NCBI GenBank assembly: GCA_963757945.1
Contig: CAVWTN010000002.1
Coordinates: 682,001 to 746,000, forward strand
Reading direction: 5' to 3'
DNA: 64,000 bases
Source of the DNA: CAVWTN01 sp963757945
GTDB lineage: Bacteria > Vulcanimicrobiota > Vulcanimicrobiia > Vulcanimicrobiales > Vulcanimicrobiaceae
Made by a program: the position numbers and the translations under genes. The notes under the pieces are model-generated. The model was not told where the DNA came from, ran no database searches, and was given only the letters and a program-made list of their open reading frames with translations. Positions 16,624 to 24,204 of the stretch are shown here, piece after piece (position 1 is the stretch's first letter; each line of letters starts with the position of its first letter).

Positions 16624-17314
16624 GACCGGCATGTTCCATGTCGACGTCCTCACGCTCTTCCCCGAGATGTTCGCGCCCGCGATCGGTCTCTCGATCGTTG
16701 GGCGCGCCATGGAACGGGGGATCGTCGGCGTGCGGCTCCACAACATCCTCGACGCGCTGCCGGGCAGCGAGCGGGCGGACGACCGGCCCTTCGGCGGAGG
16801 TCCGGGCATGGTGCTGCGGATCGAGCCCCTGGCGCGGATCCTCGACGGGATCATCGCAGAAGCGCCCGCGGGCGAACGGCGCGCGATCGTCGTGACGAGC
16901 GCGGCCGGTAAGCCCTTCCGCCACGCCGACGCCGAGCGATTCGCGGCGCTCGATCGGCTCGCGATCGTCTGCGGCCATTACGAGGGGATCGATGAACGCC
17001 TGGTCGAGCTCTACGGCGCGCAGGAGTACTCGCTCGGCGATTTCGTGCTGACGGGCGGCGAGATCCCCGCGCTTGCCTTCCTCGATGCGACCGTGCGCCT
17101 GCGCGCCGGGACGCTCAACGATGCTTCCCTCGAGGCGGAATCGTTCACCGGAGGGCTGCTCGACGCGCCGGTCTACACCCGCCCGCCGCGTTTTCGCGGG
17201 ATCGACGTCCCGGAGGTCCTGCTCTCCGGGGACCACGCCAAGATCGCCGCCTGGCGCCGCGAGCAATCCCGTGCCCGCACGGCCGCACGCCGCCCGGACC
17301 TGAGCGACCCGTGA
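16622..17314 (+). CDS. trmD: tRNA (guanine-37-N1)-methyltransferase
   Basis: This encodes 230 aa from ATG 16622; an ATG at 16631 (MFHVDVLTLFPEM) is equally plausible and fits the family better. TrmD methylates G37 of tRNAs reading CUN, CCN and CGG codons and prevents frameshifting. The SAM-binding trefoil knot is shown by DRPFGGGPGMV, IVCGHYEGIDERL and EYSLGDFVLTGGEIPAL. The usual partners rpsP and rimM are not upstream; rplS follows about 100 bp later under its own promoter. Confidence 0.96.
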   Translation: MTGMFHVDVLTLFPEMFAPAIGLSIVGRAMERGIVGVRLHNILDALPGSERADDRPFGGGPGMVLRIEPLARILDGIIAEAPAGERRAIVVTSAAGKPFRHADAERFAALDRLAIVCGHYEGIDERLVELYGAQEYSLGDFVLTGGEIPALAFLDATVRLRAGTLNDASLEAESFTGGLLDAPVYTRPPRFRGIDVPEVLLSGDHAKIAAWRREQSRARTAARRPDLSDP

Positions 17315-17325
17315 GGATTGCTCGT

Positions 17326-17355
17326 TTGCCTGGGGCTCGCGCGTTGTGATACAAT
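17326..17355 (+). promoter_or_regulatory. Promoter of rplS
   Basis: TTGCCT (17326-17331), an 18-nt spacer and TACAAT (17350-17355). It would give rplS a leader of about 55 nt, unlike the nearly leaderless rplU mRNA. Confidence 0.55.
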
Positions 17356-17416
17356 CCCGGGGTTGTCCCGCGGGCTCTCGTGAAACCGATCGAGCCTGCC
17401 TCAGTATGGAGCCGTG

Positions 17417-17770
17417 ATGTCTAATCTCATCGACCTGATCGACAAAGAGCAAGCAACCGCAACTCCGCCCGATTTTCGGCCGGGCGATACGGTCAAGGTC
17501 TACTCGAAGATCGTCGAGGGCGGCAAAGAGCGCGTCCAGATGTTCGAAGGCGTCGTGACGGTCCGGCGCGGCGGCGGCTCCGGCGAAACGATCACGGTCC
17601 GGCGCGTCGCGCACGGCGTCGGGGTCGAGAAGTCGTTCCTGCTGCACAGCCCGCGCGTCGAGAAGATCGAAGTCTCCAAGCGCGGCATCGTGCGCCGCAG
17701 CCGGCTCTACTACCTCGCCGACAAGATCGGTAAGGACGCGCGCATCAAGGAAAAGCGCGCGGTCGGATAA
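17417..17770 (+). CDS. rplS: 50S ribosomal protein L19
   Basis: This encodes 117 aa from ATG 17417; a GTG one codon upstream is the only alternative. Family signature blocks FRPGDTVKVYSKIVEGGKER and GVGVEKSFLLHSPRVEKIEV are complete, and the C-terminus RSRLYYLADKIGKDARIKEK is standard. L19 sits at the 30S-50S interface. The trmD-rplS order is common; here signal peptidase, rbgA, rnhB and yraN follow, as in many bacteria. Confidence 0.98.
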   Translation: MSNLIDLIDKEQATATPPDFRPGDTVKVYSKIVEGGKERVQMFEGVVTVRRGGGSGETITVRRVAHGVGVEKSFLLHSPRVEKIEVSKRGIVRRSRLYYLADKIGKDARIKEKRAVG

Positions 17771-17784
17771 CCGGCCGAGCTGCC

Positions 17785-18549
17785 GTGTCCCCGCTCCAAC
17801 TCTTCGGGCTGATCTGCATCTTCGCGGTCGTCCGCTTGGCGCTGCACTTCCGCCCGGCGACGGCTCCCGCCGCTCCCGGCGCCGCCGTCGACGGGCGGCC
17901 CGCACCGGTCGCCTCTTCGGCGACCGACGTCCTGCGCGAGTACCTCGACGCGTTCATCGTCGCAGGGCTCGTCGCGCTCTTCCTGATCACGTTCGTGATC
18001 AGGACCTTCTACATTCCGTCGGGCTCGATGGAGCCGACGTTGCAGATTCACGACGTCCTGCTCGTCAACGAGTTCGAATACCGCATCGGCAAGCCGCACG
18101 ACGGCGATATCGTGGTCTTCCACCCGCCCATCGAGACGCCCAACGATTTCATCAAGAGAACGATCGGATCGCCCGGCGAGCAGCTGCGGGTCCACAACGG
18201 CCTGGTGTATCGCAACGGCGTCCCGCTGAGCGAGCCGTATACCGCGCAAGCACCCGCCTACGAGCTCGAGATCAAGAATTACGGCATCTACGTCGACGGC
18301 CAACCGCTCGACCCCGCGCAAGCGAACATTCCGCCGAAAGAGAAGTGGTCCGCGCCGGATCGCATCCCCGACGGCTATTACTTCATGATGGGCGACAACC
18401 GCAACAATTCGGAAGACTCGCACATTTGGGGATTCGCGCAGCCCACGGGCGTCTTCGCTAGCGGCACGCAGAAGGGCCAACGCGCCTGGTTCACCGGGCA
18501 TGCGTTCTTGCTGTTCTGGCCGCCGCAGCACATGCAAGTTCTGAAATAG
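17785..18549 (+). CDS. lepB: Signal peptidase I (first of three)
   Basis: This encodes 254 aa from GTG 17785. Type I signal peptidase cleaves secretory signal peptides on the outer face of the inner membrane. There are two membrane helices (LFGLICIFAVVRLAL and FIVAGLVALFLITFVI), then the catalytic Ser in IPSGSMEPTL and the general-base Lys in NDFIKRTIG. The C-terminal box GDNRNNSEDSHIWG is intact. It is the longest of the three copies. It follows rplS by 14 bp. Confidence 0.95.
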   Translation: MSPLQLFGLICIFAVVRLALHFRPATAPAAPGAAVDGRPAPVASSATDVLREYLDAFIVAGLVALFLITFVIRTFYIPSGSMEPTLQIHDVLLVNEFEYRIGKPHDGDIVVFHPPIETPNDFIKRTIGSPGEQLRVHNGLVYRNGVPLSEPYTAQAPAYELEIKNYGIYVDGQPLDPAQANIPPKEKWSAPDRIPDGYYFMMGDNRNNSEDSHIWGFAQPTGVFASGTQKGQRAWFTGHAFLLFWPPQHMQVLK

Positions 18550-18580
18550 CGCCGCAGGGCCGCGCGCGCGCGGGGGGATC

Positions 18581-19120
18581 GTGCCCCCGGCGCGAACGTC
18601 GAGACCCGTGCTATCGCCCACGATGCGGTGGCGACCTGCCGCTTCCATCGCGCTGCAGGTCGCGCTACTCGGTCTGATCGCATTCGCGCTGATGCTGCGC
18701 GCCCCGCAAGTGAGCGGGCCGTCCATGGAGCCGCGCGTCGATTCCGGCGAGTACGTGTTGATCAACACGCTGGCGTATCGCATGGGCACACCGGCGCGCG
18801 GGGACATCATCGCGTTCAAGCACGAAGCGTACGGTTCGCTCGTCTATCTCAAACGCGTGATCGGCGTCCCGGGCGACCGCATCTCGATCGATCGCGGCAA
18901 CGTGACGCTCAACGGACGCGTCCTCGAAGAGAAGTACGTGCGTTATCGCGACGGCCGCAGCGCACGCGAAGCCGTGGTTCCGCCCGGCGCCTACTACGTG
19001 CTCGGCGACAACCGCGCGAACAGCGAAGACTCGCGGGCCTGGGGCTTCGTGCCCGAGCGCGACATCGTGGGCCGCGCGCTCTGCGGGATCTGGCCGCTCG
19101 ACCACCTGGGCACCCTGTGA
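18581..19120 (+). CDS. lepB: Signal peptidase I (second, short form)
   Basis: This encodes 179 aa. The GTG at 18581 has a G-rich ribosome site (GGGGGG, 4 nt away), so I prefer it to the ATG at 18623. It has one N-terminal membrane helix, then Ser in VSGPSMEPRV, Lys in LVYLKRVIGVPGD and the box GDNRANSEDSRAWG. All catalytic residues are kept. It lacks the first helix and the insert loops of the upstream copy. The stop overlaps the rbgA start by 4 bp (GTGA), so it is coupled to ribosome-assembly and RNA-processing genes. Confidence 0.94.
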   Translation: MPPARTSRPVLSPTMRWRPAASIALQVALLGLIAFALMLRAPQVSGPSMEPRVDSGEYVLINTLAYRMGTPARGDIIAFKHEAYGSLVYLKRVIGVPGDRISIDRGNVTLNGRVLEEKYVRYRDGRSAREAVVPPGAYYVLGDNRANSEDSRAWGFVPERDIVGRALCGIWPLDHLGTL

Positions 19121-19914
19121 ACGCGACGAACCCGGTTCAGTGGTACCCGGGGCACATGGCGCGCGCCATGCGCCGCCTGGCCACCGATCTCAAGCTGATC
19201 GACGTGGTGATCGAAGTGATCGACGCGCGCGTGCCCGGCAGCGGCGCGAATCCGGCGCTCGGGCGGCTGGTCGGCAAACGGCCGCGGCTGCTCGTGCTCG
19301 GCCGCTCCGATCTCGCCGATCCCGAAGCGACCGTCGCGTGGCTCGCGCATTTCGAACGCAACGGGATCCCGGCCGTCCAAGCGAACGCGAAATCGCAAGG
19401 CGATGGGACGGCGCTGCGCACGCGCCTGGCCGGCCTGACCGCCGGCCTCGCAAGCGCGCGGGCGATCGTGCTCGGGATCCCCAACGCCGGAAAATCATCG
19501 ATCATCAACGCGCTGATCCGCAAGAACGTGGCCCGCACGGAGGATCGCGCCGGCGTCACGCGCGCGGCCCAGTGGTTTCGCGTTCAGCCGGGGCTCGAGT
19601 TGATGGATACGGCCGGGATCCTCGTCCCGCGCATCGACACGCCCGAAGCGCAATGGAAGCTCGCGCTGGTGGGCGCCGTTCCGCGCGCGCGCTTCGAAGC
19701 CGAGGAGGTCGTCGGCTGTTTTGCCGCCTGGGCCGCGCTCGCGCTGCCGAACCGGAAGATTCCGGATCTCGTAACGTACGCGCAATCTCGCGGCTTCATC
19801 CGGCATGGTACGATCCCCGATACGCACAACGCCGCATGGTCCTACATCAAAGATTTCAACGAGCTGAAGTTCGGCCGGATCACGCTCGACCCGCCGCCGC
19901 AGGCCCTGCCGTGA
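19117..19914 (+). CDS. rbgA: RbgA/YlqF-type circularly permuted ribosome-assembly GTPase
   Basis: This encodes 265 aa from GTG 19117. The family is needed for late 50S assembly. GTPase motifs occur in permuted order: G4-like at 61-66, then the P-loop GIPNAGKSS (120-128) and DTAG (164-167). The N-terminus NPVQWYPGHMARAMR and the EVIDARVPGSGANP block are typical. The G4 motif, normally NKxD, reads LGRSDLAD, so the Asn and Lys that recognise guanine are replaced by Gly-Arg while Asp is kept. The frame is otherwise normal. 4-bp overlaps with lepB and rnhB on either side. Confidence 0.92.
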   Translation: MNATNPVQWYPGHMARAMRRLATDLKLIDVVIEVIDARVPGSGANPALGRLVGKRPRLLVLGRSDLADPEATVAWLAHFERNGIPAVQANAKSQGDGTALRTRLAGLTAGLASARAIVLGIPNAGKSSIINALIRKNVARTEDRAGVTRAAQWFRVQPGLELMDTAGILVPRIDTPEAQWKLALVGAVPRARFEAEEVVGCFAAWAALALPNRKIPDLVTYAQSRGFIRHGTIPDTHNAAWSYIKDFNELKFGRITLDPPPQALP

Positions 19915-20621
19915 GCGAGCCCGCGAGCCTCGCGGCGCGGCGCGTGCGCGACCGCGAACGGCGCCGCCTGCTGCGCCTGCACCGCTACGAGTTCGCGGCG
20001 CGGGAAGAGGGCCACCGTTTCATCGGGGGCATCGACGAAGTCGGGCGCGGGCCGCTGGCGGGGCCCGTCATCGCCTGCGTCGTGGTCACCGACGGCTCGC
20101 TGATGTTGCCTGGGCTCAACGATTCCAAGCAGGTCCCGCCGGAGCGGCGCGCCCTGCTCGCCGCGGAGATCAAGCTGCGCGCCCACGCCTGGGCGATCGG
20201 CGAGGCCTCGGTCGCGGAGATCGACCGCTTGAACATCTACTGGGCGAGCATCCTCGCCATGGAGCGGGCGCTCGCGGCGCTGGCGAGCCGGCCCGACTAC
20301 TTGATCACGGACGCGGTCCGCCTGCGCTCGTACGGTGGGCCGCAATTGCCGCTGGTGAAGGGCGACGCGAAATCGGCCTGCGTCGCGGCCGCCTCGATCG
20401 TCGCGAAGGAACACCGCGACGATCTCCTGCGCGCGCTGGACCTCGCCTTCCCGGCCTACGGCTTCGCCGAGCACAAGGGGTACGCGACGCCGCGCCATCT
20501 GGCGGCGCTGCGCGAGGTGGGCCCCTGCGAGCATCACCGGCGCGGCTTCGCCAGCGTGCGCGAGATGCTGCCGCTCTTCCCGCCGGGCGAGCTGCAAGCG
20601 AGCGCCTCCACGCTGCCGTGA
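19911..20621 (+). CDS. rnhB: Ribonuclease HII
   Basis: This encodes 236 aa from GTG 19911. RNase HII removes ribonucleotides and RNA from RNA-DNA hybrids. The metal-binding core is clear: GIDEVGRGPLAGPV (Asp-Glu), the Asp in YLITDAVRL and KGDAKSACVAAASIVAKEHRD, then HKGYATPRH. An extra basic N-terminal helix of about 35 residues (RVRDRERRRLLRLHRYE) precedes the catalytic domain and is common in high-GC homologues. It overlaps rbgA and yraN by 4 bp each. Confidence 0.96.
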   Translation: MSEPASLAARRVRDRERRRLLRLHRYEFAAREEGHRFIGGIDEVGRGPLAGPVIACVVVTDGSLMLPGLNDSKQVPPERRALLAAEIKLRAHAWAIGEASVAEIDRLNIYWASILAMERALAALASRPDYLITDAVRLRSYGGPQLPLVKGDAKSACVAAASIVAKEHRDDLLRALDLAFPAYGFAEHKGYATPRHLAALREVGPCEHHRRGFASVREMLPLFPPGELQASASTLP

Positions 20622-20956
20622 ACTCGCGGGCGGCGCTCGGGCGCGGCGGCGAGGACGCGGCCTGCGCTTTCTTGGAGGGCTTAGGCTATCGGATCGTGGG
20701 GCGCAACGTCCGCTGCGGGCGCGGCGAGATCGATGCGATCGCACGCGACGGCGACACCGTCGTGTTCGTCGAGGTCAAGGCGCGGCGCGGGCGCACGCAC
20801 GGCAGCGCCGTTTCCGCCGTGAATGCCCGGAAACGAAAGCAGCTCCGCGCGCTCGCTGAAGATTTCTTGCAATTTGCCCCAGCGGGCACGAAAGCGCGAT
20901 TCGACGTGCTCGCAATAGACGGCGAACGAATCGCGCATTTTCGGGGGGCCTTTTGA
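20618..20956 (+). CDS. yraN: UPF0102/YraN nuclease-fold protein
   Basis: This encodes 112 aa from GTG 20618. YraN has a Holliday-junction-resolvase/restriction-like fold of unclear role. The conserved residues are visible: GRGGEDAACAFLEGLGY, RCGRGEIDAIARDGDTVVFVEVK (the Asp and the ExK pair) and the positively charged NARKRKQLRALAEDFL. The position after rnhB is the usual one. It ends the six-gene coupled series beginning at lepB. Confidence 0.94.
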   Translation: MNSRAALGRGGEDAACAFLEGLGYRIVGRNVRCGRGEIDAIARDGDTVVFVEVKARRGRTHGSAVSAVNARKRKQLRALAEDFLQFAPAGTKARFDVLAIDGERIAHFRGAF

Positions 20957-21029
20957 TAGGACCCCGAATAATCGACGGCCGTTCGAACGAACGTGCTTTC
21001 CATCTGGAGTAGCACCGCACGCATGAGCG

Positions 21030-22673
21030 ATGGCCACGACCGCCGCCAGTAAAGCCGCCCCGGTAAGCGAGCCGACCCTCAGGCGTTCCGTCACGCCTTG
21101 GGGCTCGTTTTCATGGGGCTATTCCGATATCGGCGCCGACATCTTCGTCGGTCTCGGCCTCGTGCTCGGAGCGGCGGCCGGCGCATCGAACGTCGCGTTC
21201 CTGTTCGCGGGAATGGTCTATGTCTGTATCGGCCTGGCCTACACGGAACTCGCAGCGACGTATCCGGTGGCGGGCGGCGGCCAATATTTCGTTTTTCGCG
21301 GGCTCGGCGACATCTTCGGCTTCATCGCCGGCTGGGCCGTGTTGCTCGATTTCACGATCGACATCACGCTCTTCGCTTGGAGCTGCATCGATTATCTGAG
21401 CGCGCTGCCCGTGCTCGCGTTCTTGAGCTTCACGACCCATCCGATCACGCATTTCGTCGTGGTCCTCAGTTTGATCGTCGGGCTTGCGATCCTCAACGTC
21501 ATCGGCGTGCGCGAGAGTTCGGCATTCAACGAACTCGTCAGCGGGCTCGACGTCGTCAGCGAGACGCTGATCCTCTTCTTCGGTTTTCTGTTCGCCTTCC
21601 ACCCGGAGCTGTTGGTCCATTCGATGACGACCGCGTGGCCGACGCCGTTCAACTTGATGAACGGCGTGTCGCTGGCGATCATCTCGTTCGTCGGGCTCGA
21701 ATCGATCTCGCAAGCCGCGCAAGAGACGCAGCGGCCGGCCTCCGTCATCCCGCGCACGTCGGTCGGATTGATTCTGACGATCCTGATCTTCGCGCTCTCG
21801 TATTCGAATCTGGCCCTGGGCATGCAGACCCCGGCGCTCCCGCTCGACGCGCACGGTCAGGTGCAACCGCTTTGGCACTTCCTGGGGAGCACGGAGAACA
21901 ACGGCAAGGCCGTTGCCGTTCTGGCCTCCTACGTGCCGTATTACGGCGCGCTGGCGGCGCTGTACGTCCCGATTCTCGGCGCGATCCTGCTGCTGATCTC
22001 GTCGAACTCCGGCGTCTTCGGCAGCTCGCGCATCGCCTATGCGATGAGCAACTCGGGCCTCTTGCCCAGCCCCTTCCGCCGCGTTCACCCGAAGTATCGC
22101 ACGCCCGCGCTTTCGATCGTGGCTTTCTGCGGCGTCGCCGTCATCGAGCTGATCTTCGCCTCGCTGCCGAGCCTTTCGCCCTCCATCAAGCACGTGTACG
22201 CGCACCTCTTCCGCGGCGAGGACGGCATCACGTTCCTAGGCGATCTCTACGCGTTCGGCGCGGCGGCAAGCTACTCGCTCGTCTTCATCGCGTTCATCGC
22301 GCTGCGTCTCAACGATCCGCAAAGCCCGCGCAAGTTCATGATGCCGCTGAACATCCCGATGACCTATCGCGGCAACCGCGTGTACTTCCCGGTCGTCGCG
22401 GTCATCGGCTTCATCGGGATCGTCTCGATCCTCGTCTTCACGATGATCACGCACGAGATCGGCCGGATCGCGGGGCCGTCCTGGATCGTGCTCGGGATCA
22501 TCGGGTATCTCTTCTATCGCCGCAGCAAGGGGCTTCCGCTCTTCCGGTCGCGCCCGCAAGATTGGTTCAAGGCGCAGATTCAAATCCTGCGCGAGGCGGG
22601 CGAACTCGATTTGATGGACGAGTATCTCGCGAACGTCAAGGCGCTGGAAGAGCGCAAGGCGGCGCCGCCGTGA
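21030..22673 (+). CDS. APC-family amino acid/polyamine permease
   Basis: This encodes 547 aa with about 12-14 membrane helices. The first helix has the APC hallmark FSWGYSDIGADIFVG, a variant of the unwound glycine motif, and YPVAGGGQYFVFRGLGDIFGFIAGW follows. A long cytoplasmic C-terminal tail (IQILREAGELDLMDEYLANVK) is present. Substrate cannot be read; amino acids or polyamines are likely. The stop overlaps a small membrane protein by 4 bp, which in turn overlaps a Usp protein, so these three form a coupled unit. In other bacteria APC permeases are often fused to a Usp domain; here it is a separate gene. Confidence 0.9.
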   Translation: MATTAASKAAPVSEPTLRRSVTPWGSFSWGYSDIGADIFVGLGLVLGAAAGASNVAFLFAGMVYVCIGLAYTELAATYPVAGGGQYFVFRGLGDIFGFIAGWAVLLDFTIDITLFAWSCIDYLSALPVLAFLSFTTHPITHFVVVLSLIVGLAILNVIGVRESSAFNELVSGLDVVSETLILFFGFLFAFHPELLVHSMTTAWPTPFNLMNGVSLAIISFVGLESISQAAQETQRPASVIPRTSVGLILTILIFALSYSNLALGMQTPALPLDAHGQVQPLWHFLGSTENNGKAVAVLASYVPYYGALAALYVPILGAILLLISSNSGVFGSSRIAYAMSNSGLLPSPFRRVHPKYRTPALSIVAFCGVAVIELIFASLPSLSPSIKHVYAHLFRGEDGITFLGDLYAFGAAASYSLVFIAFIALRLNDPQSPRKFMMPLNIPMTYRGNRVYFPVVAVIGFIGIVSILVFTMITHEIGRIAGPSWIVLGIIGYLFYRRSKGLPLFRSRPQDWFKAQIQILREAGELDLMDEYLANVKALEERKAAPP

Positions 22674-22888
22674 GAAAGCTCGTCCGCAGTGCGGGATATC
22701 AGCGCGTGCGCGCGCTTCTGGGCGCCGGCTTCATCGTGCTCGGCGTGGTGCTGTTGTACCGCACGATCGCGCTGACTGGAATCGGCACGAAATCGATTCC
22801 GTCGTTCGTCTTGGGAGCGGCGATGATCGCCCTCGGCGTCCTGCGCTTGCGCGATTTCCTCGCGCTCTCCGCGAGCACGCGGAAATGA
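22670..22888 (+). CDS. Small two-helix membrane protein
   Basis: This encodes 72 aa from GTG 22670. A basic N-terminus (MRKLVRSAGYQRVR) is followed by two likely helices (LLGAGFIVLGVVLLYR and SFVLGAAMIALGVLRLR). It overlaps both neighbours by 4 bp, and its place between permease and Usp protein suggests an accessory subunit. No family recognised. Confidence 0.7.
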   Translation: MRKLVRSAGYQRVRALLGAGFIVLGVVLLYRTIALTGIGTKSIPSFVLGAAMIALGVLRLRDFLALSASTRK

Positions 22889-23550
22889 TCCAGGGACAGC
22901 CGCACATCGTCGGCATGCTCCTCGCGCTCACCGTGCTCGCTGCGGTCTCCGCGACGCTCTGGTGGATGCTCCACCCGCCCGAGACGAAGGCCGACCGCGT
23001 CGCGAGCAAGGCGGAACTCGACGTCGAGCACCTGATCGGCAGCGTCGTCGTCGTGTTCGCGAAGGACATCCATTCCGAGCACATGCTGGCGCTCGCCGTT
23101 CGCCTGGCGCGACGCGAGAAGGCGGAACTGCGCGCGCTCTACGTCGTCGAAGTGCCGCACACGCTCCCGCTCGATGCGGAGATGCCCGTCGAGAACCGCG
23201 CCGCGCTCGACGTGCTGGCAACGGCGGAGGCGCTCGGGCGCAACCACAACGTCGAGATCGCGACCGAGATCGTCATGGCCCGGCAGGTCAGCCAGGGCGT
23301 GCTCGACGTCGCCAAGCGGCGCGAAGCTCACATGATCGTCATGGGCGCCTATCGCGAGGGCAAATACACGGGCGCTCCGCTCGCCAAAGCGATCGAAGTC
23401 ATCGCCGGCAAAGCGAAATGCGACGTGCTCATCGGCGTCCAGGGCGAGCACGGGAACATCCTCACGCCGCCGGCCGAGCTCGTGAAGGCGAGCGCGAAGA
23501 GCGCCGCCAATCCGGCGCCCGCGGCACGCAAAGCCGACCCGTTCGGCTAG
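22885..23550 (+). CDS. Membrane-anchored universal stress protein
   Basis: This encodes 221 aa. An N-terminal anchor (IVGMLLALTVLAAVSATLWWML) is followed by one Usp domain (about 50-190). The phosphate-binding signature is partly kept in IVMGAYREGKYTGAPLAKAIEVI; the classical GxxGxS is replaced, so nucleotide binding is uncertain. The C-terminus is Ala/Pro-rich. As the third gene of the permease unit it may sense or regulate transport. It converges on the third lepB, sharing CTAG at 23547-23550. Confidence 0.82.
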   Translation: MIQGQPHIVGMLLALTVLAAVSATLWWMLHPPETKADRVASKAELDVEHLIGSVVVVFAKDIHSEHMLALAVRLARREKAELRALYVVEVPHTLPLDAEMPVENRAALDVLATAEALGRNHNVEIATEIVMARQVSQGVLDVAKRREAHMIVMGAYREGKYTGAPLAKAIEVIAGKAKCDVLIGVQGEHGNILTPPAELVKASAKSAANPAPAARKADPFG

Positions 23551-24173
23551 AGCCGCGTCCACTCGCCCTTGCGCAGGCGCGCGAAGACGCGCGCGGTGAG
23601 CTGCGCCTGCGTTCCGCGGCGCGGCCCCGAGGCGAACGGTCCGCTCGTTTGGGCGCAGCCCCAGACGTGCGAATCGTCGGAATCCTCGCGGTCGTCCCCG
23701 AGCACGATGTAGCAGCCTTCGGGCACGCCGTCCGGGCGCGTCCAGCGAAAGCGGTCCGGCAGGTTCGCGGTATCCGCGGTCAGCCGGATTCCGTCGACGT
23801 AAAACGCGAAATCGTGAATTGCGAACGTGTACGGCGTCGGGCGCGCCAAGTAATCCTCGCGTTGCAGGATGCCGTTACGGAAGAGATTGCCGTTCCAGAT
23901 CTCGACCCGGTCGCCCGGAACCGCGACGACGCGTTTGATGTAGTCGCGGGCGGCCTCGACGGGCGGCCGAAACACGACGATCTCGCCGGGCTCGACCGGC
24001 CGCGGATCGAACGCCGCGCGCAAACCGAAGACGATCTCGTTCTTCTCCAGCGTCGGGCGCATCGAGCCGGTCGGGATCGTGAAACGGATGAACGCGAAGC
24101 GCTCGATCGCGAAGATCAGCAGGCCCAGCACCAGGGGCAAAAGCGCGATCAACCACCAGCGTTGCGACGGCAT
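23547..24173 (-). CDS. lepB: Signal peptidase I (third)
   Basis: This encodes 208 aa. A single N-terminal helix (WWLIALLPLVLGLLIFAIE) precedes the catalytic Ser in IPTGSMRPTLEKNEIV and Lys in RDYIKRVVAVPGDRV. The third box reads LGDDREDSDDSHVWG rather than GDNxxxSxDSR, a mild divergence. It lies 31 bp downstream of rbsC on the same strand and may be read from that transcript. It is the third signal peptidase in 6.4 kb. Confidence 0.93.
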   Translation of the reverse strand: MPSQRWWLIALLPLVLGLLIFAIERFAFIRFTIPTGSMRPTLEKNEIVFGLRAAFDPRPVEPGEIVVFRPPVEAARDYIKRVVAVPGDRVEIWNGNLFRNGILQREDYLARPTPYTFAIHDFAFYVDGIRLTADTANLPDRFRWTRPDGVPEGCYIVLGDDREDSDDSHVWGCAQTSGPFASGPRRGTQAQLTARVFARLRKGEWTRL

Positions 24174-24204
24174 GGGTCGCGGCGTCAGCGCCGGCGCGAG
24201 CCGT

